Below, piece after piece: positions 16,393 to 22,668 of a stretch of DNA of 45,015 nucleotides. The position numbers were made by a program, and so were the translations under genes. Numbering within the stretch: the first letter of the stretch is position 1; each line of letters begins with the position of its first letter. This stretch comes from Escherichia sp. ESNIH1 (GTDB lineage: Bacteria > Pseudomonadota > Gammaproteobacteria > Enterobacterales > Enterobacteriaceae). The notes beneath the pieces were generated by a model. That model had not been told where the DNA came from, did not search any database, and saw only the letters and a program-made list of their open reading frames with translations. Location of the stretch: contig PQKR01000014.1 of assembly GCA_002918705.1 (NCBI GenBank), forward strand, positions 1 through 45,015. Reading direction: 5' to 3'.

Positions 16393-16438
16393 ACAGGGCG
16401 AAGCGGCGCAGGTGAACGCGGGGCCGTAGTCTGGCGCC

Positions 16439-18205
16439 ATGAACATGACGACGATAAACCCGGACCTCGACCCGCGAAAACAGGCGATGTTTCTGTATTT
16501 CAGCGGTATACGCATCGCCCGCATTGCTGAAATGCTGGGAGAGAAACCCGCAACCGTTCACAGCTGGAAAAAACGCGACAAGTGGAGCGAGATCGGTCCT
16601 CTGGATCAGATGCAGCTGACCACGGCGGCGCGCTATTGCCAGCTCATCATGAAGCCCGCAAAGGAGGGGCGAGATTTTAAGGAAATTGACCTGCTGGCCC
16701 GTCAGGCAGAACGCCACGCCCGGATCGGTAAATTTAACGATGGCGGCAACGAAGCCGACCTCAATCCGAAGGTAGCCAACCGCAACAAAGGCCCGCGCAG
16801 ACCGCCAGAGAAAAACGTTTTCAGCGATAACCAGATCGAGAAGCTGGAAGAAATTTTCCACTCCACCATGTTCGACTACCAGCGCCAGTGGTGGGAGGCC
16901 GGGAATAAATACGCCGTCAGGAACCTGCTGAAATCACGCCAGATCGGGGCGACGTTCTTTTTTGCCCGTGAGGCACTGATTGATGCACTTATCACCGGCC
17001 GCAATCAGATTTTCCTCTCAGCGAGTAAAGCCCAGGCTCACGTTTTCAAGCAGTACATTGTTGAGTTTGCAAAAGAGGTTGACGTGGAGCTGCGCGGCGA
17101 TCCGATGGTGCTGCCGAACGGGGCGACGCTGTATTTCCTCGGCACCAACGCCCGGACCGCGCAGAGCTATCACGGAAACCTCTACCTGGACGAATATTTC
17201 TGGATACCAAAATTCCAGGAGCTGCAGAAAGTGGCGTCCGGTATGGCGCTGCATAAAAAATGGCGTGAAACCTACTTCTCCACGCCGTCCAGCCTGACGC
17301 ACAGCGCCTATCCGTTCTGGTCCGGCGCTCAGTTTAACAAGGGCCGGTCAAAGCATGACAGGATAGAGATTGACCTCTCCCACAGCCATCTTGCACGCGG
17401 CGCACTTTGTGCTGACGGCCAGTATCGCCAGATCATCACCGTGGAAGATGCGGTGCGCGGTGGCTGCGACCTGTTTGACCTGGAGCAGCTGCGCCAGCGC
17501 TACAGCCCGGAAGATTACCAGAACCTGCTGATGTGCGTGTTTATGGACGATCTGGCGTCCGTGTTTAACCTCGCACTGATGCAGGGCTGCATGGTGGACA
17601 GCTGGGAAGTGTGGGACGACTTTGAGCCGCTTATGCTTAATCCGTTCGGGCAGCGCCCGGTATGGGTCGGCTATGACCCGGCTAAAGGCACGCAGAACGG
17701 CGACAGCGCCGGGTGCGTGGTGATCGCGCCCCCTCTGGTACCAGGCGGTAAGTTTCGCATCCTGCAGCGCTACCAGTGGCGCGGGATGGACTTTCGCGCC
17801 CAGGCAGAAGCCATCCGGCAGCTTACCCTGCAGTTTAACGTTACCTATATCGGCATCGACTCGACCGGCGTGGGCCACGGCGTCTATGAGAACGTGAAGG
17901 CGTTCTATCCCGGTGTCCGCGAGTTTGTCTATAACCCCAACGTCAAGAATGCCCTGGTGCTCAAAGCCTACGACATCATCGCAAGCCGCCGCCTGGAGTT
18001 TGACGCGGGCATGACCGACGTAGCCCAGTCATTCATGGCGATCCGCAAAAGCACCACGGCCAGCGGAAACCGGCCAACGTATGAGGCCAGCCGCAGCGAG
18101 GAAGCCAGCCATGCAGACCTGGCCTGGGCAACCATGCACGCACTCTTTAACGAACCGCTGGAAGGCGCAACGGCGAATAACAGCACTATTGTGGAGATTT
18201 ACTGA
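16439..18205 (+). CDS. P: Terminase large subunit gpP-like
   Basis: This ATPase/nuclease motor packages DNA from cos. It has 588 residues (P2 P is 590). A DNA-binding helix-turn-helix occupies the N-terminus (MLGEKPATVHSWKKRDKW). KSRQIGATFFFAREALIDAL near 165 is the Walker A region, NLYLDEYFWIPKFQELQK holds Walker B, and VWVGYDPAKGTQNGDSAGC begins the nuclease domain. The start is either ATG 16439 or ATG 16445. No Shine-Dalgarno precedes either, and the predicted transcript start coincides with 16439. It overlaps Q by the TGATG junction. Confidence 0.96.
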   Translation: MNMTTINPDLDPRKQAMFLYFSGIRIARIAEMLGEKPATVHSWKKRDKWSEIGPLDQMQLTTAARYCQLIMKPAKEGRDFKEIDLLARQAERHARIGKFNDGGNEADLNPKVANRNKGPRRPPEKNVFSDNQIEKLEEIFHSTMFDYQRQWWEAGNKYAVRNLLKSRQIGATFFFAREALIDALITGRNQIFLSASKAQAHVFKQYIVEFAKEVDVELRGDPMVLPNGATLYFLGTNARTAQSYHGNLYLDEYFWIPKFQELQKVASGMALHKKWRETYFSTPSSLTHSAYPFWSGAQFNKGRSKHDRIEIDLSHSHLARGALCADGQYRQIITVEDAVRGGCDLFDLEQLRQRYSPEDYQNLLMCVFMDDLASVFNLALMQGCMVDSWEVWDDFEPLMLNPFGQRPVWVGYDPAKGTQNGDSAGCVVIAPPLVPGGKFRILQRYQWRGMDFRAQAEAIRQLTLQFNVTYIGIDSTGVGHGVYENVKAFYPGVREFVYNPNVKNALVLKAYDIIASRRLEFDAGMTDVAQSFMAIRKSTTASGNRPTYEASRSEEASHADLAWATMHALFNEPLEGATANNSTIVEIY

Positions 18206-19257
18206 TGGGTAAACGTAAGCCCCGCGCGCAGGAGCTGCGCCGCCAGTCTGCCGCGCAGACCATGACCGAACAACCCGGCGGCGCACATGCCGAGGCGTTT
18301 TCCTTCGGTGACCCCGTACCGGTGCTCGATCGCCGCGAACTACTGGACTATCTGGAATGTGTTCAGGTAGACAGGTGGTATGAGCCACCCATCAGCCTGG
18401 ACGGGCTGGCGCGCACGTACCGCGCAGCGGTCCATCACAGCAGCGCAATACAGGTGAAGCGTAACATTCTGGTCAGCACCTTTAAGCCGCACCGCCTGCT
18501 GTCCAAACAGGCATTTGGCCGTTTCGTCCAGGACTTTCTGGTATTCGGCAACGCCTACCTTGAGAAGCGGGTTAACCGGCTAGGCGACACGCTGACGCTT
18601 GAGGCTTCGCTTGCCAAATTCACCCGGCGCGGCATTGACCCGGATCATTACTGGTTCGTGCAGTACGGCTACCAGAAACAGCCCTATGAGTTTGCACCGG
18701 GCCGGGTCTTTCACCTGATGGAAGCCGACCTGAACCAGGAGATTTACGGCCTGCCGGATTATCTGTCCGCCATTCCGTCCACGCTGCTGAACGAGTCCGC
18801 GACCATGTTCCGCCGGAAGTATTACCTGAACGGAAGCCACGCGGGCTTTATCATGTACATGTCAGATCCCGCAGCTAACCAGCAGGACGTGGATAACATC
18901 CGCGAGGCGCTGAAAAAATCGAAAGGGCCGGGCAACTTCCGCAACCTGTTTATGTACAGCCCGAACGGGAAGAAAGACGGCATTCAGATCATCCCTCTGT
19001 CAGAGGTTGCGGCAAAGGATGAGTTTCTGAACATCAAGAATGTGAGCCGTGATGACATGCTGGCCGCCCATCGCGTGCCGCCGCAGCTGATGGGCATCAT
19101 CCCGACTAACACCGGCGGGTTTGGTGATGTGGAGAAGGCCGCCCGCGTCTTTGTTCGTAACGAGCTGCTGCCATTGCAAAAGCGCATGGAAGAACTGAAC
19201 GATTGGATAGAAGACGAAGTGATAAGCTTCGAAACTTATGATCTTGATGCAAGTTAA
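18205..19257 (+). CDS. Q: Portal protein gpQ-like
   Basis: This 350-residue portal vertex protein (P2 Q is 344) is the entry for DNA and the tail attachment site. Family blocks are FSFGDPVPVLDRRELLDYLE, RWYEPPISLDGLARTYRAAV, the LPDYLSAIPSTLLNESATMF block and AHRVPPQLMGIIPTNTGGFG near the end. The last 15 codons (from about 19,210) switch to AT-rich codons although the protein still fits the family. This suggests that the junction with the neighbouring foreign cassette lies in the 3' end of Q. Confidence 0.96.
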   Translation: MGKRKPRAQELRRQSAAQTMTEQPGGAHAEAFSFGDPVPVLDRRELLDYLECVQVDRWYEPPISLDGLARTYRAAVHHSSAIQVKRNILVSTFKPHRLLSKQAFGRFVQDFLVFGNAYLEKRVNRLGDTLTLEASLAKFTRRGIDPDHYWFVQYGYQKQPYEFAPGRVFHLMEADLNQEIYGLPDYLSAIPSTLLNESATMFRRKYYLNGSHAGFIMYMSDPAANQQDVDNIREALKKSKGPGNFRNLFMYSPNGKKDGIQIIPLSEVAAKDEFLNIKNVSRDDMLAAHRVPPQLMGIIPTNTGGFGDVEKAARVFVRNELLPLQKRMEELNDWIEDEVISFETYDLDAS

Positions 19258-19264
19258 TATGGGT

Positions 19265-19296
19265 GTACTGAGAGTTCAGAACTGAAAGCTCAGTAC
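19265..19296. terminator. Convergent hairpin between Q and the accessory cassette
   Basis: GTACTGAG at 19265-19272 pairs with CTCAGTAC at 19289-19296, with inner TTCAG/CTGAA pairing. The 51-bp gap separates Q (plus strand) from the cassette (minus strand). A TTTTA tract follows on the plus side only, so it may be a weak terminator for the P-Q transcript. Confidence 0.6.
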
Positions 19297-19308
19297 ATTT
19301 TAGCATCA

Positions 19309-20148
19309 TCAAATTGCAGGGTTGATGTATTCGCCGACATCATCGCCCTGCAAGCTTATGTATTCAACACGCCATTGATCCATCCTTCTTAATGCATACA
19401 GACTAAATTCTATATCTGGTACTGCGTTACAGGCCATCAGCGCAATGAGTTCGCTTTCAGCCGGATCACCGTGATACGTTGTAAACAAGGCTTGTATTTC
19501 TAATGCTGCTTGCTCAGCTTCTTCTCTCGCATCCGGCCCGCCACCTATGGCGTCATAAACCAAATGGATGTTAAGTTCGTAAGGAACGCCTTCTTCTAAA
19601 TCGTTAAAGCGATCTTCACCTAAATCAAAGAAAACACCTATCAAATTATCAGAGTGTCTACTGATGATTTTTGCTAATTCTTTTTCGAACCTGAATTTTT
19701 TTGCATCGAATGCTCTAAGCCTGCTTTCAAACACATCAGGAAAGGCGGGGCGCCCATAACGTGCTGCGAGCCATTGCTTTAGACCTTGTTTTTCTTCTGA
19801 AGATATTACAAAGGCTAGATCGCACTCCGTGCACGTAAAATACTCTTTATCAATCTGAAGCTTACGGTCATGCTTAAGTTCAATCGCAGTTTGATTAGCA
19901 TCAAGTGCCCGCTCAAAGTGCAAATGCAAAATCCGTGGATGTTTAGCTCGAGCATAATTGCCAGCCCCCGTAGTAAGGGGGCCAACAATGAACTCAACTT
20001 TAGGCTCAGATGAGCTTTGCAAATCGCAGTCATGACTGATCACGACAACTTTAACGCCGGTTTGCTCTTCGGTAAGTATACCTAAAGAAACAGCATCCTC
20101 ATGCTTAAGAACCTGGCCTTGGCGCCATGTTGTACCAGAGTCAATCAT
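19309..20148 (-). CDS. Accessory cassette gene 3: SHDCDL-motif protein, unknown function
   Basis: I do not recognise this 279-residue soluble protein by name. Near the N-terminus is VKVVVISHDCDLQSSSEPKV, with a compact His39-Asp40-Cys41-Asp42 cluster at the end of a beta strand. A CxxC pair (C106, C109 in FTCTECD) follows, so metal binding or a thiol/acid active site is conceivable. A long Leu/Glu helix (AREEAEQAALEIQALFTTYH) lies near the C-terminus. It is the last gene of a three-gene minus-strand set, 10 bases after the HTH gene. Codons are clearly AT-richer than the phage genes. No close Shine-Dalgarno is seen before ATG 20146-20148, hinting at coupling or a different start. Confidence 0.75.
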   Translation of the reverse strand: MIDSGTTWRQGQVLKHEDAVSLGILTEEQTGVKVVVISHDCDLQSSSEPKVEFIVGPLTTGAGNYARAKHPRILHLHFERALDANQTAIELKHDRKLQIDKEYFTCTECDLAFVISSEEKQGLKQWLAARYGRPAFPDVFESRLRAFDAKKFRFEKELAKIISRHSDNLIGVFFDLGEDRFNDLEEGVPYELNIHLVYDAIGGGPDAREEAEQAALEIQALFTTYHGDPAESELIALMACNAVPDIEFSLYALRRMDQWRVEYISLQGDDVGEYINPAI

Positions 20149-20158
20149 AAACGACTAT

Positions 20159-20803
20159 TTACTCCCTTGTCCCTGAACCTGGGATGGAAACTGAAGACAT
20201 CCATCCATCTGTTGCTAAGCCTTTGCTACCTGTAAGATTAGCTTTTGCGCCAGCCTCTTTTAAACTACGTGCTTCCTCAATCAAGAGATTAACTGATTGC
20301 TGCCAGTCATCACCTCGCTTGATTAAATCGATGATAGACATACCATCAAAAGCCTTCATCTTCGACATGAGCTTCGCATTTTCTATACCAGCTTCATTGA
20401 AGCGATCAGCCAATCGGCTTAATTCGACAATATAGCTCGCCTTTTGCATGTCATCAGGCTGGCTTTCACCTGATAACCATTTGTAAAGCGCCTGCCTTGT
20501 AATGCCTAAATCTTTTGCAAGTTCTGACATTGACGGAGCAAGAGTATTCCTAACATTGTTGAGGTGGTCAGATATCGTTCTGATATCTACAACCTCGCTT
20601 TCTAGATCTTCATTCGTTTCAGATTTTGACAATCCAAACTGAACCTTTGGTTGAACGTAAGCTCGCCACTGGTTTACATCTTTAACCGAATAATTCGAAC
20701 CGGTGCTACTCAGAAATAAAGAAGACGCGACGATAAAAGCTCCAGCAATTGATGGAGAGAAACCGGGTGTCTCATAGTAACTACCAGTCATGGATGGACG
20801 CAT
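20159..20803 (-). CDS. Accessory cassette gene 2: helix-turn-helix protein, unknown function
   Basis: I start this 214-residue protein at ATG 20801-20803 because GAGGAGGTG stands 5 bases upstream. The longer open frame would overlap the gene before it. Residues 91-116 (SMSELAKDLGITRQALYKWL followed by SGESQP) form a clear Cro/XRE-type helix-turn-helix in the middle of the chain. The N-terminus has a mildly hydrophobic stretch (SPSIAGAFIVASSLFLSS). The C-terminal part is helical and ends in a Gly/Ser-rich tail. It could be the cassette's regulator or its DNA-sensing component. Gaps of 17 and 10 bases to its neighbours indicate one operon. Confidence 0.78.
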   Translation of the reverse strand: MRPSMTGSYYETPGFSPSIAGAFIVASSLFLSSTGSNYSVKDVNQWRAYVQPKVQFGLSKSETNEDLESEVVDIRTISDHLNNVRNTLAPSMSELAKDLGITRQALYKWLSGESQPDDMQKASYIVELSRLADRFNEAGIENAKLMSKMKAFDGMSIIDLIKRGDDWQQSVNLLIEEARSLKEAGAKANLTGSKGLATDGWMSSVSIPGSGTRE

Positions 20804-20820
20804 ATCACACCTCCTCGGCG

Positions 20821-21627
20821 TTATGCCCACTTATCAATGGCATATGAAGAAATCATTTTATTGAAAGTTCCCTTCACTCTACTATGCAGGGAAGTAAAAT
20901 GCTCTTCAACTATATCAACAGCAGGAGGCAAACTTCCTTCTACATAATGATCAGTGTCTATAATGCCATGCCAGAGAACTTGCTCCGTTTTGAAACGTTC
21001 AATCATATCAACGCCGATTGGCACCATGTCAGGTGGAAACCCTAACTGCCCATGCATCTTATGTAAACGAGTCACCAAAAAACCATTATTAATGATAGGG
21101 CCAACGTTAGTTTGAAAAACCATCTCATTAACGGATTGAAGTGGTAACAGCTCCAGATCAATCCCATGCAATCCTTCACAAAGATACTGCTCAATTGTTT
21201 CACCATTTTCAGGTAAAACAGCATCTAAGTATCGAAGGCCTAATCGCGTTATCAAGGCAGGTTTTGGATGTTCCAAAACGACTGCCAGCCCTTTCATTAG
21301 CTCTTTAATGAAAGGCTGATGCGTCTCATAATCTGTAGTATGAAACGTAATAAAATCGTTTCCTAAAACAAATCCTGATGTTCTATTCAAGTCTGACATA
21401 TACCACTGTTGAGCCGTTTCAAAAGCAGGCAGAGCCGGTTCGCTTGGCGTGTTAAACTCGAACTTGAGTTGCGTAGACTCCCTGCTTTCAAAAAGAGGAT
21501 AGCCCTGCAAACGTAACGCATCTTGTATGTCATCGACATACTTTTTCATCGCCTTCACAGGCGTAAACTTAATCTGCGCTAGCACATAATATACGGGTGC
21601 ATTGGACATACGCTTGCTGTCACTCAT
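20821..21627 (-). CDS. Accessory cassette gene 1: TIGR04255-like protein
   Basis: This 268-residue protein fits the sporadically distributed TIGR04255 family. The early MSNAPVYYVLAQIKFTPV block, a central FITFHTTDYETHQPFIKELM and the LITRLGLRYLDAVLP block are the usual landmarks. Members have no established function and occur mostly in accessory DNA. AGGAGGGC stands just before ATG 21625-21627. It leads the three-gene cassette, and the AT-rich base use contrasts with the flanking phage genes. The position next to the phage cos end, where P2-like phages carry exchangeable genes such as old and tin nearby, argues for a lysogen-protective role. That is inference. Confidence 0.8.
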   Translation of the reverse strand: MSDSKRMSNAPVYYVLAQIKFTPVKAMKKYVDDIQDALRLQGYPLFESRESTQLKFEFNTPSEPALPAFETAQQWYMSDLNRTSGFVLGNDFITFHTTDYETHQPFIKELMKGLAVVLEHPKPALITRLGLRYLDAVLPENGETIEQYLCEGLHGIDLELLPLQSVNEMVFQTNVGPIINNGFLVTRLHKMHGQLGFPPDMVPIGVDMIERFKTEQVLWHGIIDTDHYVEGSLPPAVDIVEEHFTSLHSRVKGTFNKMISSYAIDKWA

Positions 21628-21763
21628 GTCGCCCTCCTAATTGTCATATCTATTGATCTCATTCAACTAAAGATAGTTTACATCTTGGTTGACACTTTAA
21701 CCACCACTTCGTTCTACTCTGGCTTTTTTTTAGCCAGAATTGCCTTTATTCCACAAACCGTGC

Positions 21764-21783
21764 GCTCGTAGCCCCGCCACGCC
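21764..21783 (-). other. cos: Putative phage cos site
   Basis: The minus strand reads GGCGTGGCGGGGCTACGAGC. As I recall it, the P2 cohesive end is GGCGAGGCGGGGAAAGCAC, which shares GGCG-GGCGGGG. The orientation fits: in P2 this strand reads from cos toward the 3' end of Q, and here it also reads toward Q. The site lies between Q and A as expected. Exact nick positions cannot be read. Confidence 0.6.
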
Positions 21784-21832
21784 TGCGCGCTTTGTGTAAT
21801 AGTTTTCATGCAGGTGCATGAGATATCAGAAA

Positions 21833-21852
21833 GCCCGCCAGAACTGGCGGGC
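21833..21852 (-). terminator. Terminator after the SOS gene pair
   Basis: A 9-bp stem GCCCGCCAG/CTGGCGGGC is followed on the minus strand by TTTCTG. It lies about 90 bases below the S24-like gene stop and probably ends the early or SOS transcript before cos. The T tract is short. Confidence 0.6.
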
Positions 21853-21941
21853 CGGGGCGCAAACGATCCTCTAACGATCCTTCATTTTCATGCGCTATAG
21901 ACATGCACAACCGCGTGAACGGCGCGGCAATGGCAAAATAT

Positions 21942-22331
21942 TCAGATCACAGGGCAATTATCATCGCTAATGGTGCGGTTGATGAGGTGCGTAACCCTGC
22001 CTAAAACCACCACATCGTCCAGGGCTTCGCCTTCCAGCGCTTCGCCGTCCGCAGTGATAAAGGCGTGACCCGCGACCTTCGCAAAATGTGTGCGCCCAAA
22101 TGCCTGGATCAGAACGTCGGCACCCGGCGGGCATTTTAGTGCGGGGTTAATCACCGCATAACCTGATGATGTTTCGATAATACGACTGTTAGCTGTGATG
22201 CCGCATAAGCTGTTTGGACTGAGGACCGTCTCTACGTAATCCTGTGCCGGGCTAGGAAATCCCATATCTAACGCCTCGCTTTGCTCGTTGTTCAACCCCA
22301 TGAAAACTAAAACTAAAGTTTTGGTGTTCAT
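21942..22331 (-). CDS. UmuD-like S24-family protein, SOS-controlled
   Basis: This 129-residue protein carries GFPSPAQDYVE (residues 24-34), the segment that in UmuD follows the self-cleavage point. It then has a domain whose GADVLIQAFGRTHFAKVAGH aligns with the GDIVIAAVDGEFTVKKL strand of UmuD. The spacing of Ser49 (ANSRI) and Lys85 (HFAKVAG) is close to the UmuD Ser60/Lys97 dyad. However, the preceding linker is about 10 residues shorter, so activity is uncertain. It is the second gene behind a strong LexA box, 9 bases after a small gene. It occupies the place of SOS-induced genes such as tum in phage 186. An antirepressor or SOS-modulating role is possible. Confidence 0.72.
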   Translation of the reverse strand: MNTKTLVLVFMGLNNEQSEALDMGFPSPAQDYVETVLSPNSLCGITANSRIIETSSGYAVINPALKCPPGADVLIQAFGRTHFAKVAGHAFITADGEALEGEALDDVVVLGRVTHLINRTISDDNCPVI

Positions 22332-22340
22332 GGGCTTACC

Positions 22341-22520
22341 TTATTCGGCCTCGTAAAAAATATTGCTTTCCGTTTCTTCATTTTCTTGATGAGCTAAATC
22401 GGCGATGAGGCTCAGCGCCAGCTTTAGATCGGACGGTTTGCAATTTGCCAACAACGATACTTCCGCAATGAACTGCACGCAGGCCCACTTATGCGCACGG
22501 CTTGAATCTTCCAGAATCAT
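22341..22520 (-). CDS. Small SOS-controlled protein (59 aa), unknown
   Basis: This gene opens at ATG 22518-22520, with GAGGGGGG just upstream, and ends at TAA 22341-22343. The product starts MILEDSSRAHKWACVQFIAE and continues with a helical VSLLANCKPSDLKLALSLIA segment, ending acidic (NEETESNIFYEAE). It is the first gene after the LexA box and is followed 9 bases later by the UmuD-like gene. I do not recognise a family. Small size, acidity and SOS control are reminiscent of DinI- or Tum-type modulators, but there is no sequence match I can claim. Confidence 0.7.
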   Translation of the reverse strand: MILEDSSRAHKWACVQFIAEVSLLANCKPSDLKLALSLIADLAHQENEETESNIFYEAE

Positions 22521-22538
22521 AATCCCCCCTCACAACTA

Positions 22539-22558
22539 TACTGTATATATTCACAGTA
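22539..22558 (-). promoter_or_regulatory. LexA (SOS) operator
   Basis: TACTGTATATATTCACAGTA has the CTG-N10-CAG core and differs from the LexA consensus at only two central positions. It overlaps a minus-strand promoter-like pair (TTTCAC and TATACT, 16-bp spacer) 19-38 bases before the 59-residue gene. Confidence 0.9.
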
Positions 22559-22668
22559 TATAAAAAACTGTGGGATGTGAAATGTTTTTTATCTTTCAAT
22601 CGGATATGTCTGAGGGAAATTGTTAAGCGCAACAATGGCTAACCGCGATCACTTGTAAATTAGCAGCG

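Larger units (their letters stand above)
21628..21941. other. Gene-free stretch holding cos and cassette upstream region
   Basis: No convincing gene is seen. From left to right it holds the untranslated upstream region of the accessory cassette and a TTGACA/TCTACT promoter-like pair on the plus strand (21689-21718) with no gene after it. A TCTGGCT-T7-AGCCAGA hairpin (21718-21738), the putative cos (21764-21783) and a GC-rich terminator (21833-21852) follow. Confidence 0.6.

Noticed and set aside
16241-16861. Minus-strand open frame at the P start
   Set aside because: It crosses the O-P promoter region and is antisense to the conserved start of gpP.
21689-21718. Plus-strand TTGACA/TCTACT promoter driving a small RNA toward cos
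   Set aside because: There is no gene or clear conserved RNA after it, and an 18-bp spacer with a poor -10 can arise by chance in AT-rich DNA.
22539-22558. Possibility that the palindrome is a CI operator rather than a LexA box
   Set aside because: The CTG-N10-CAG core with AT-rich centre matches LexA almost perfectly and is unlike the ATTGC-N8-GCAAT repeats near cI.
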